Source: Massilia soli
GTDB lineage: Bacteria > Pseudomonadota > Gammaproteobacteria > Burkholderiales > Burkholderiaceae_D
Length of the DNA: 64,000 nt
NCBI RefSeq assembly: GCF_016809835.1
Contig: NZ_JAFBIL020000011.1
Span: 1-64,000 of the forward strand
Direction: 5' to 3'
Shown here: positions 32,816 to 40,290 of the stretch, piece after piece
Layout of the letters: each line of letters starts with the position of its first letter
Numbering within the stretch: position 1 is the first letter of the stretch
Translations under genes and position numbers: made by a program
Notes under the pieces: model-generated
Databases searched by the model: none
Told to the model about the DNA's origin: nothing
The model's input: only the letters and a program-made list of their open reading frames with translations

Positions 32816-34066
32816 ATGCCAACCACGTCCACCCGCACCAAACGCGTCGCCATCATCGGCGGCGGACCAGCAGGCCTGATGGCGGCCGAAGTACTCGGTG
32901 CGCGCGGGGTGCAGGTCGACTTGTACGATGCGATGCCGTCGGTGGGCCGCAAGTTTTTGCTGGCGGGCAAGGGTGGCATGAACATCACGCACTCCGAACC
33001 CTACCAGGCGTTCGTATCGCGCTATGGCGCACGCGCCGAGCAGGTGGCGAGCTGGCTCGAAGGCTTCGATGCCGCGGCGGTGCGCGACTGGATCCATGGC
33101 CTCGGCGTGGAGACCTTCGTCGGCAGTTCCGGCCGCGTGTTCCCCACCGATATGAAGGCCGCGCCGCTGCTGCGCGCGTGGCTGCATCGTTTGCGCGAAG
33201 CGGGCGTGCGCTTCCACATGCGCCATCGCTGGCTCGGGTGGCGCGGCGATAAACTGCTGATCGCAGCCCCTGAAGGCGAAATCGAAGTTGAGGCCGACGC
33301 CGTGGTCCTCGCGCTCGGCGGCGCAAGCTGGGCGCGCCTCGGGTCGGACGGCGCATGGGTGCCGCTGCTGCAGGCGCGGTCAGTCGGCGTCGCGCCGCTG
33401 CGCCCCGCCAACTGCGGATTCGATGTGGACTGGAGCGAGCATTTCAGCAGCCGCCACGCGGGCGAGCCGTTGATCACGGTCGCAGTCAGCGCACGCGGCC
33501 CCGATGGCCAGGTCGTGCGCAGGCAGGGACAGTTCGTGGTCACCGGGACGGGCGTCGAGGGCAGCTTGATCTACGCGCTGTCGGCACCCTTGCGCGATCA
33601 GATCGAGGTTCAGGGCAGTACCACCATCTGGCTCGACCTGCTTCCCGACCTGGCCGCCGAGCGGGTGCTCGCCGAGGTTTCGCGTCCGCGCGGGGCGCGC
33701 TCCATGTCGAGCCACTTGCAAAGCCGCCTGGGCATCAAGGGCGTCAAATCGGGCCTGCTGCATGAGTGCCTGCCGAAGCAGGCCTTTGCAGATCCAGCCG
33801 CGCTGGCGGCCGCCATCAAGCACCTGCCGCTGACACTGCGCCGCCCACGCCCGATCGACGAGGCGATCAGCAGCGCCGGCGGCGTGCGTTTCGATGCGCT
33901 GGATGGGCAAAGCGGCATGCTGCGCGCGCTGCCGGGTGTATTCGTTGCGGGAGAAATGGTCGACTGGGAAGCGCCGACCGGGGGATACCTCCTGACCGCC
34001 TGCTTCGGCAGCGCGCGCGCCGCTGCGAACGGCGCGCTGGCCTGGCTGGATACTAACGGAAGCTGA
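32816..34066 (+). CDS. NAD(P)/FAD-dependent oxidoreductase, HI0933/BaiN-type (TIGR03862-like)
   Basis: About 416 residues from the ATG at 32816; an upstream ATG at 32786 is also in frame. It is a flavoprotein: Rossmann motif VAIIGGGPAGLMAAEVL (residues 11-27), PSVGRKFLLAGKGGMNITHS, GVETFVGSSGRVFPTDMKAAPLL, ALGGASWARLGSDG, and a C-terminal FAD loop VFVAGEMVDWEAPTGGYLL. This matches the HI0933/YhiN branch, in a subtype I know as the TIGR03862 flavoproteins. Reactions are uncharacterised in most members; the bile-acid enzyme BaiN is one relative. Its 3' end overlaps the convergent DUF2807 gene by 14 bases. Confidence 0.85.
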   Translation: MPTTSTRTKRVAIIGGGPAGLMAAEVLGARGVQVDLYDAMPSVGRKFLLAGKGGMNITHSEPYQAFVSRYGARAEQVASWLEGFDAAAVRDWIHGLGVETFVGSSGRVFPTDMKAAPLLRAWLHRLREAGVRFHMRHRWLGWRGDKLLIAAPEGEIEVEADAVVLALGGASWARLGSDGAWVPLLQARSVGVAPLRPANCGFDVDWSEHFSSRHAGEPLITVAVSARGPDGQVVRRQGQFVVTGTGVEGSLIYALSAPLRDQIEVQGSTTIWLDLLPDLAAERVLAEVSRPRGARSMSSHLQSRLGIKGVKSGLLHECLPKQAFADPAALAAAIKHLPLTLRRPRPIDEAISSAGGVRFDALDGQSGMLRALPGVFVAGEMVDWEAPTGGYLLTACFGSARAAANGALAWLDTNGS

Positions 34067-34859
34067 CGTCGCCGGAGCCGGTCTTGCTGATGCTGCGGTT
34101 GCCAGGGTTGCCGTAGACCGTCACGTCGCCGCTGCCGCGCAGGCTCACCGCCGCCGTTTCGCGCGCCTGGACGATCGATGTTCCCGAGCCCATCAACTCG
34201 ATATTGGCTTCCCTGGCCGCCAGGTGGCGCGCATTCAGGTCGCCCGATCCGGTCTGTTCGACCTTGAAGTCGTCGGTCGAGCCGACCACGGTCATCTGCC
34301 CCGAGCCAACCACTTCGACAGCCACCTTCTCGCTGGCGCCGCCGTTGACTTCGACTTCGCCGCTGCCGTGGATGCCGGCGGTGACTTCGCGATAGCGGCC
34401 ATTGAACTTGAGGTTGCCCGATCCGTGCAGCTCGACGTTGGCCTTGTCGCCGATGAAGCCGTTGACGGTGCTGGCGCCGCTGCCGTTGATGCTGATGCTT
34501 TCGAGCGAAGGCAGCACCAGCGTCACTTGCAGCGGGTTGCGATGGTGCAGCAGCATGCCCTTGGTGGCGATTTCAAGCGTATTGCCCGATTGCTCGGTTT
34601 CGACGTTGCCGAGCAGGCGCTTCTCGCCGCGCACCGTCAGCGATGGCACGGCGCCCTGGCGCAAGGTCAGGTCGATCGGCCCGGTCAGGTCGACGAGGGT
34701 GATGTTGGCAGCGACCGGGCGGGTTTCGGTGTGGAGCTCGCGGCCCGCAGGGTTCGAAGACCCTGCGGTGCCCTGGGCGCGCAGCATGGTGTAGGACATG
34801 GCGATCAGGGCGAATGCCAGTACCAGCATGCCGAATCCGACTTTTAATAATGTACGCAT
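34053..34859 (-). CDS. Head GIN (DUF2807) auto-transporter-like adhesin domain protein, secreted
   Basis: A 268-residue protein. The N-terminal signal or anchor segment is MRTLLKVGFGMLVLAFALIAM, then a low-complexity linker. The DUF2807 right-handed beta-helix follows from about residue 55 with repeated short-turn patterns: SINGSGASTVNGF, LHGSGNLKFNGRY, IHGSGEVEVNGG, VVGSGQMTVVG, QTGSGDLNARHL, LMGSGTSIVQA, LRGSGDVTVYG. The G-S-G turn repeats about every 20 residues. Proteins of this type are periplasmic or surface exposed. It follows a DUF1700 gene 17 bases upstream on the same strand, a usual pairing. Confidence 0.87.
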   Translation of the reverse strand: MRTLLKVGFGMLVLAFALIAMSYTMLRAQGTAGSSNPAGRELHTETRPVAANITLVDLTGPIDLTLRQGAVPSLTVRGEKRLLGNVETEQSGNTLEIATKGMLLHHRNPLQVTLVLPSLESISINGSGASTVNGFIGDKANVELHGSGNLKFNGRYREVTAGIHGSGEVEVNGGASEKVAVEVVGSGQMTVVGSTDDFKVEQTGSGDLNARHLAAREANIELMGSGTSIVQARETAAVSLRGSGDVTVYGNPGNRSISKTGSGDVSFR

Positions 34860-34875
34860 AGCGATTCCGATCTGG

Positions 34876-35676
34876 TCAGGCGCCCTTGAGCAGGGACAGG
34901 TTCATCTCGATGTAGCGCCGGATGCCGATGAAGGTGTAGCGGGTCACGACGAGGCTGAGCAGGAACAGCACGATCCCGCCGATCACCATCGCCAGGCCGA
35001 CCGCGGTCTGGGTGGCGCGCGAGTCGGGGTCCATCCCGGTGTAGACCTTGATGCCGCGCTCGGCCACGGATTCGGCGCCGCGGATCACGCGTTCGGAGCG
35101 GTTGATATCGTCCGATACATCCACATCGACCGAGGCGTCGGCGTCAGGGCCGTCGGCCTGGTAGTTCTCGTCGACGTGCACGCCCATCGAGTCGATGGTG
35201 ACCTTGGCCTGGCGCCGTTCGCCGTCGTCGCCGCGGCCGCTGATGACGAAGTGGCGCAGCGGGCCGTCCAGTACCAGTTCGCTGGCGCCAGCCAGGCCGC
35301 TGGCCGTCACCGCCACGCCGCCGAGATACAGCGCCAGGCCGCAGGCATACAGCGTCGCCAGCAGCGACGCATAGACAATCGCCGGCACCACCATGAACAG
35401 GTTGAAGATCGCCAGCCCCAGCACCGCGACCATCAGGCGCACCAGGTTGGCGGGGTTCTTCTTTTCTTCGAAGGCGCGCATGTGGGTGTTGGCGCGCAGC
35501 GTCATCGCGATCTTTTTCGGATCGTCGAGGCCTTTTGCAACCTCTTCTTCGGACAGGCCGGCGGCCACGCCGTCGACGAAACGCTGCTCGTAGTAGGCCA
35601 GCGTCTTGGCTTGCGCCTCGACCGGCAGCCCTGCCATGGCGCGCTTGAGCGCGTCGAGATATTCAAGTTTGCCCAT
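34876..35676 (-). CDS. DUF1700 family membrane protein
   Basis: 266 residues from the ATG at 35676, which has GGAGCAACTC just upstream; an in-frame ATG further up lacks one. A cytoplasmic N-terminal helical part (YLDALKRAMAGLPVEAQAKTLAYYEQRFVDG split over positions 5-35) is the DUF1700 signature. Two central membrane helices (LVRLMVAVLGLAIFNLFMVV and YASLLATLYACGLALYLG) follow, then an extracytoplasmic Asp-rich domain (DGPDADASVDVDVSDD) and a final helix (VGLAMVIGGIVLFLLSLVV). In many genomes this gene sits after a PadR regulator and before DUF2807; here the PadR gene is absent and a 47-residue ORF takes its place. Confidence 0.82.
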   Translation of the reverse strand: MGKLEYLDALKRAMAGLPVEAQAKTLAYYEQRFVDGVAAGLSEEEVAKGLDDPKKIAMTLRANTHMRAFEEKKNPANLVRLMVAVLGLAIFNLFMVVPAIVYASLLATLYACGLALYLGGVAVTASGLAGASELVLDGPLRHFVISGRGDDGERRQAKVTIDSMGVHVDENYQADGPDADASVDVDVSDDINRSERVIRGAESVAERGIKVYTGMDPDSRATQTAVGLAMVIGGIVLFLLSLVVTRYTFIGIRRYIEMNLSLLKGA

Positions 35677-35698
35677 GAGTTGCTCCAATCTGTTGCCG

Positions 35699-35842
35699 TC
35701 AGCCGTGGGCAAAGGCCACGACGGCGTGATGGGTCAGCGGTGACCGTGCCCCGCCGATGAGTTCCGGTGCGACGATCACGGCTGTGCTTGCGGCGATGAA
35801 TGCCAGCAGTGCCAGTGCGCGAAAGACGAGTGTGATGTTCAT
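35699..35842 (-). CDS. 47-residue hydrophobic small ORF
   Basis: From the ATG at 35842: MNITLVFRALALLAFIAAST, then AVIVAPELIGGARSPL, THHAVVAFAHG, ending in TGA. It has one membrane-like or signal-like segment (VFRALALLAFIAASTAVIVA) and a His-bearing tail. A start 15 bases upstream (MMDLQ...) is also in frame. It lies 22 bases before the DUF1700 start on the same strand, so co-transcription is likely. There is no strong Shine-Dalgarno. It is below usual gene-caller size and I do not recognise the family. Confidence 0.45.
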   Translation of the reverse strand: MNITLVFRALALLAFIAASTAVIVAPELIGGARSPLTHHAVVAFAHG

Positions 35843-35953
35843 TTGTAAATCCATCATGGAATGCCTGTGTCGATGATGTGACTTTACGCAAATGGCCCGC
35901 CACCCGCCATGGATGTGCGACAGGCTGCATATTTCGCGGGGCAGGAGGCCATA

Positions 35954-37285
35954 TCAGGCGATGGCTGTGCGCTGCAGCACAGCGAGCACAGCCGCCGAGC
36001 CGCTGCGGACCGCGCCTTCCAGGGTTGCCGGATAGGCGCCAGCGGTGTAATCCCCGGCGAGATACACGCCTGGCAACCCGGTTTCGTTGCCCGGGCGAAC
36101 CAGGCCCGGGGTGCAGGCGAAGGTGGCGCGCTTTTCCGTGATGACCTTGGTCCATGACGGCGCCGCCAGCTCCGCGCGCTGCAGGGCGCTCGCCAGCTGC
36201 TGGGCCAGCGCCGCGCCGAGCGCTTCCTGGCCGAGTTCGACGGCGCCGCCAGAGGCGCTGATAACGACCGCCAGCAATCCTGCCTGGCAGTGGTCGAGCT
36301 GGCCCCGGTCGAAGACAAACTGGCCGAATGCTTGCGATTCCGGAAACTCTTCCAGCGCGTAGAACGGCAGTCCAAGGCGCACGCCGGCGTCGTATTGCAG
36401 GTAGCAGGTGGTGATCGGTTCGTAGTCGAACTCGGGGATCGGCGCCGCGCCATGTCCGTCAAGCAGGGCGGCGGCCGCCGGCGGCGCTGTGGCGATGACC
36501 ACCGCATCGAAGTGCGGCGATTCGGCGCCGGCGCGCAGCTGCCACCGGCCGCCGCCAGATTGCAGCGATTCGACGCGCACGCCTGTATGCACATGTCCGC
36601 CGCGCGCTTCGATAAAGCTGGCTGCCGCGGCGGGGAACAGCGCGCTGAGCGCAAGGCGCGGCACCAGCATGTCGGATGCCGCGCGGTGCGCGCCCAGGCT
36701 GTCGCGCAAAACGTTCAGGAAAACCTGCGCCGACGCGCGCTCGGGCGGCGTGTTGAGCGCGGCGAGGCACAAGGGGCGCCACATCAGCGCGGTCAGGCGT
36801 TCGGTCTGGTCGAAGCGTTCCAGCAGCTCGCTGACGCTGCAGTCGTTGTACAAGGTCCACTCCATCCAGCGCGCGCTGGTGGTAAAGCGCGCCAGCGCCA
36901 TCTTGTCCTCGCGCGCCAGTCCCTTGGCGCGCAGCAGGGCGATCACCAGGTGCAGCGGGGCGGGCAGGCGCGGCGCCACAAAGTCCATTCCCGATCCGGG
37001 CGGGTAGCGCATTTGCAGGGGCAGGTGGAGCAGGGCGTCGGCCGGCTTGATGCCGACAAGCCGCAGCAGGCGCAGGGTTTCCTTGTACGCGCCCAGCATG
37101 ATGTGCTGGCCGTTGTCGAGCAGTTTGCCGTTCACCTCGACGCTGCGGGCGCGCCCGCCGAGCATGCGGGCCGCTTCGAACAGCGTGACCTCGCAGCCGG
37201 CGTGCGCCAGTTCGACGGCGGCGGCGCATCCGGCCCAGCCGCCGCCGATGACGGCGACCCGGCCCGGCGTCTTAGCTGCGGACAT
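35954..37285 (-). CDS. hpnE: Hydroxysqualene dehydroxylase HpnE
   Basis: A 443-residue FAD-dependent amine-oxidase-fold enzyme. The FAD Rossmann motif is VAVIGGGWAGCAAAVELA (residues 10-27), followed by EAARMLGGRARSVEVNG and LDNGQHIMLGAYKETLRLLRLV (HpnE-specific). VIATAPPAAAALL and a C-terminal GLPGVYLAGDYTAGAYPATLEGAVRSG (split) close the FAD site. It reduces hydroxysqualene to squalene, the last step of the three-enzyme route. Its start overlaps the end of the hpnD gene by 14 bases, so translation is coupled. The 269 bases upstream of the DUF1700 gene before its stop hold only the small ORF. Confidence 0.92.
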   Translation of the reverse strand: MSAAKTPGRVAVIGGGWAGCAAAVELAHAGCEVTLFEAARMLGGRARSVEVNGKLLDNGQHIMLGAYKETLRLLRLVGIKPADALLHLPLQMRYPPGSGMDFVAPRLPAPLHLVIALLRAKGLAREDKMALARFTTSARWMEWTLYNDCSVSELLERFDQTERLTALMWRPLCLAALNTPPERASAQVFLNVLRDSLGAHRAASDMLVPRLALSALFPAAAASFIEARGGHVHTGVRVESLQSGGGRWQLRAGAESPHFDAVVIATAPPAAAALLDGHGAAPIPEFDYEPITTCYLQYDAGVRLGLPFYALEEFPESQAFGQFVFDRGQLDHCQAGLLAVVISASGGAVELGQEALGAALAQQLASALQRAELAAPSWTKVITEKRATFACTPGLVRPGNETGLPGVYLAGDYTAGAYPATLEGAVRSGSAAVLAVLQRTAIA

Positions 37286-38105
37286 AGGTCTTCCACGCCA
37301 GCCAGAGCTTCCGGATCGGCGTGAGCGAGATCCGCTGGTTCAGCACGTGGTAGTTGTCGCGTTCGATCTCGTCGAGGACAGTGCGGTAAATGGCCGCCAT
37401 CATCAGGCCAGGGCGCTGCGCGCGCCGGTCTTCCTTCGGCAGCAACGCCATCGCCTCGTCATACATCCGGTAGGCGCGCGCGACCTGGAAGCGCATCAGC
37501 GCCTCGAACTTGTCGCTGTGGCGCGCGTTGAGCAGGTCCGCCGCGGTCACGCCGAACTGCTGCAGTTCGTTGATCGGCAGGTAGATGCGGCCCTTGCGCG
37601 CGTCTTCGCCGACGTCGCGGATGATATTGGTCAGCTGGAAGGCGAGGCCGAGCTTCTCGGCATATTCCAGGGTGCGCGGATTGGTCACGCCGAAGATGCT
37701 GGCCGACAGGATGCCCACCACGCTTGCCACGTGCCAGCAGTAGCGCTGCATGGCGGGGTAGTCGAGGTAGCGGCTCTGGTCGAGGTCCATCTCCATGCCG
37801 TCGACGATGGCCTGGAGGTGTTTCTGCTCGAGCTGGTAGACCGCCAGGTGCGGCTGCAGCGCCAGCATCACCGGATGGGTCGGCGTGCCCTCGTACATCT
37901 TCGATACTTCGGTGCGCCACCATGCCAGCTTGATGCGCGCGATCGACTGGTCGGTGCATTCGTCGACGGTGTCGTCGACCTCGCGGCAGAACGCGTACAG
38001 CGCGGTGATCGCGCGGCGGCGCTCCTGCGGCAGGAACAGGAAGCTGTAGTAAAAACTCGAACCGCTTTGAACGGTTTTTTGGTGGCAGTATTCGTCGGGA
38101 GACAT
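37272..38105 (-). CDS. hpnD: Presqualene diphosphate synthase HpnD
   Basis: 277 residues from the ATG at 38105; a TTG two codons earlier is in frame. It is a squalene/phytoene synthase fold: SGSSFYYSFLFLP, FCREVDDTVDECTD near residues 43-56 (first Asp-rich motif) and NIIRDVGEDARKGRIYLP near 167-184 (second Asp-rich motif). It condenses two farnesyl diphosphates to presqualene diphosphate. The order hpnC-hpnD-hpnE and the hallmark MAAIYRTVLDEIERDNY near the C-terminus fit HpnD. It is 83 bases after hpnC in the same direction. Confidence 0.9.
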   Translation of the reverse strand: MSPDEYCHQKTVQSGSSFYYSFLFLPQERRRAITALYAFCREVDDTVDECTDQSIARIKLAWWRTEVSKMYEGTPTHPVMLALQPHLAVYQLEQKHLQAIVDGMEMDLDQSRYLDYPAMQRYCWHVASVVGILSASIFGVTNPRTLEYAEKLGLAFQLTNIIRDVGEDARKGRIYLPINELQQFGVTAADLLNARHSDKFEALMRFQVARAYRMYDEAMALLPKEDRRAQRPGLMMAAIYRTVLDEIERDNYHVLNQRISLTPIRKLWLAWKTYVRS

Positions 38106-38188
38106 GGTCAAAAAAGCAAGGGAGCGCGACAGGAAGCCGCTATTCTAGCCGATGGGTGTTAGCGAAACCGCCTGTGCTTGATATTTCC

Positions 38189-38998
38189 TTACATCCGCAG
38201 CGCACGCCACAGCATCAGCGCCCAATCGGCCGGTTTCAGCGTCGGCCTGCGGGTAAATACGTCATAGCCGGCGTGTTCGATCTTGTCGAGGATGCGCAGC
38301 CCGCCCTGGACCACCAGCCGCAGCTCCCAGCCGATGCGGCCGGGCAGGCGTTTGGCGAGCGGCGCGCCGCTGTCCATCAGGGCGCGCGCGCGCGCGACCT
38401 CGAACGCCATCAGCGCGCGCCAGCGCTGGTCGGCCAGCTGCTGGTCGAGCTGGGCCGGCGCGACCCCGTGCGCCGCGAGGTCATCGAGCGGGATATATAT
38501 ACGGTCTTTCTTGCGGTCAATGGCGACGTCCTGCAGGAAGTTGATCAGCTGGAGCGCCGAGCAGATGGCGTCGGAGTCGCGTACGTTGCGCGCGCCGGCC
38601 TGGCCATACAGGTACAGCATCAGCAAACCGACCGGATTGGCCGAGCGGCTGCAATAGTCGAGCAGGGCCTCGAAGCCGGCGTAGCGGGTCGTGACGATGT
38701 CTTGCCGGAACGCCGACAGCAGGTCGCGAAACGGCTGCAGCGGCAGCTTGTAATGGTCGATGGTGCGCGCCAGCCGCGCGAACATCGGGTCGCTTTGCAG
38801 TTCGCCGACCTCGATGCCGTCCAGCGCCCGTTTATAGGCCGCCAGCGACGCCAGGCGTTCGGCTGGGGTCGCATCGCCTTCGTCGGCGAGGTCGTCGGCG
38901 CTGCGGGCGAAGGCGTAGATCGCCTCCACCGCCGGGACCAGCCTTTTTGGCATCAGGATCGAGGCGACCGGAAAGTTCTCGTAATGATCTACAGGCAT
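38189..38998 (-). CDS. hpnC: Hydroxysqualene synthase HpnC
   Basis: A 269-residue squalene/phytoene synthase fold protein. VDHYENFPVASILMPKRLVPAV at the start is the HpnC signature; AIYAFARSADDLADEGDA holds the first Asp-rich motif and INFLQDVAIDRKKDRIYIP the second. It converts presqualene diphosphate into hydroxysqualene, handing over to HpnE. It is the first gene of the hpnCDE operon. Its start lies 158 bases from the divergent RND adaptor start, so a shared regulatory region is likely. No shc (squalene-hopene cyclase) is in the window. Confidence 0.9.
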   Translation of the reverse strand: MPVDHYENFPVASILMPKRLVPAVEAIYAFARSADDLADEGDATPAERLASLAAYKRALDGIEVGELQSDPMFARLARTIDHYKLPLQPFRDLLSAFRQDIVTTRYAGFEALLDYCSRSANPVGLLMLYLYGQAGARNVRDSDAICSALQLINFLQDVAIDRKKDRIYIPLDDLAAHGVAPAQLDQQLADQRWRALMAFEVARARALMDSGAPLAKRLPGRIGWELRLVVQGGLRILDKIEHAGYDVFTRRPTLKPADWALMLWRALRM

Positions 38999-39156
38999 GA
39001 AAAATTAAGTGACGCGAAAGTCATTAGCAATTAGAATCTTGCAAAGTCATACTTAATAACCAGAAAGTCAGTTAGCTGTTCGGGTATAAAAGTAGTACTA
39101 TCTTGTCGCTTCAGCAATTGGTGGCCAAGCGCCACCGCATAGTAAAGGAAATTACC
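38999..39156. promoter_or_regulatory. Divergent region with three AAAGTCA direct repeats
   Basis: AAAGTCA occurs at 39017-39023, 39043-39049 and 39064-39070; the first and third extend to AAAGTCATTAG and AAAGTCAGTTAG. The region is AT-rich and lies between divergent hpnC and the RND adaptor gene. The repeats could bind a regulator of either gene. A TATAAA at about 39085 is a possible -10 for the adaptor gene. Confidence 0.35.
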
Positions 39157-40290
39157 GTGTTCGCCCCGAAAAACCTGCGCCCGACAGTCTCCGCCGTATT
39201 CGGCGCTTTGCTCTCCACCTCCTTGCTGCTGTTGCTGGGGGCGTGTTCGAAGGATGAGCCGAAACAGGAAGACGTGCGGCCGGTACGGGCAATCGTGGTC
39301 GGCAGCAGCGACATCGACGTCAGCGCCGAATTTGCCGGCGAAGTGCGTCCGCGGGTCGAGTCGCGGCTCGGCTTCCGGGTCGGCGGCAAGATCATCGCGC
39401 GCAAGGTTGATGTCGGCACGGTCGTCAAGCGCGGCCAGGTGCTGATGCAGCTCGATCCGCAAGACCTGCAGCTGACCCAGGCGCAAGCCCGCGCCACCTT
39501 GCGCGCCGCCGAAACCCAGCGCGACCTGGCGCGCGACGAGTTGAAGCGCTACGCAGAGCTGCGCAAGCAGAATTTCGTCAGCCAGGCCGTGCTCGATGCG
39601 CGCAAGACGGCGTTCGCGGCGGCGCAGGCAAACGTCGATGCGGCGCGCGCCGGGTTCTCGGTGCAGTCGAACCAGGCGGGCTACTCGACCCTGGTGTCCG
39701 ATACCGACGGCGTCGTCACCGCCATCAGCGCGGAAGTCGGGCAGGTGGTGTCGCCCGGCACGCCGGTGGTCAGCGTTGCCAACACCAACGACAAGGAAAT
39801 CGTCATCTCGCTGCCCGAGGACAAGGTCGACGCGATGCGCAAGGTGAGCAACGTGACGGTACGGATGTGGGCCAATCCCGCGGTCGCCATTCCGGGCAAA
39901 ATCCGCGAAGTCTCGCCGGTGGCCGACCCGGCCACCCGTACTTACCCGGTGCGCGTATCGATTCCGGGCGCCGGCAGCGACGTCAAACTGGGCATGACGG
40001 CGCGCGTGCAGTTCGCCTCAAGGTCGGCTACGCCGCAAATGCGCCTGCCGCTGACAGCCCTGTTCAACGAGAAGTCGTCGACCGCCGTATGGGTCGTCGA
40101 GAAGGGCGCCGTCAGGCTGGTGCCGGTGCAGGTTGGCGGCACCTCGGGCAACGACGTGGTGATTGCCAGCGGCATTACGCCAGGGCAGACCGTGGTTACC
40201 GCCGGCGTGAATAAGCTGAAGAACGGGCAGAAAGTCAAACTGCTGGCCGCCGGCATGGTACCTGGCGCAGCTGGCGGGGCAGCCAAATGA
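39157..40290 (+). CDS. RND efflux periplasmic adaptor (membrane fusion protein), lipoprotein
   Basis: 377 residues from the GTG at 39157, which has AAAGGAAA upstream; an upstream TTG is less likely. Lipobox LLLLLGAC anchors the N-terminus. The lipoyl half-motif follows (RLGFRVGGKIIARKVDVGTVVKRGQVLMQLDPQD split around residues 60-95), then a helical hairpin (QARATLRAAETQRDLARDEL) and beta-barrel domains ending in TVVTAGVNKLKNGQKVKLL. It links the inner-membrane pump to an outer-membrane channel. It overlaps the permease start by 4 bases (ATGA). No outer-membrane factor gene is adjacent, so a TolC-type protein encoded elsewhere must be used. Confidence 0.9.
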   Translation: MFAPKNLRPTVSAVFGALLSTSLLLLLGACSKDEPKQEDVRPVRAIVVGSSDIDVSAEFAGEVRPRVESRLGFRVGGKIIARKVDVGTVVKRGQVLMQLDPQDLQLTQAQARATLRAAETQRDLARDELKRYAELRKQNFVSQAVLDARKTAFAAAQANVDAARAGFSVQSNQAGYSTLVSDTDGVVTAISAEVGQVVSPGTPVVSVANTNDKEIVISLPEDKVDAMRKVSNVTVRMWANPAVAIPGKIREVSPVADPATRTYPVRVSIPGAGSDVKLGMTARVQFASRSATPQMRLPLTALFNEKSSTAVWVVEKGAVRLVPVQVGGTSGNDVVIASGITPGQTVVTAGVNKLKNGQKVKLLAAGMVPGAAGGAAK

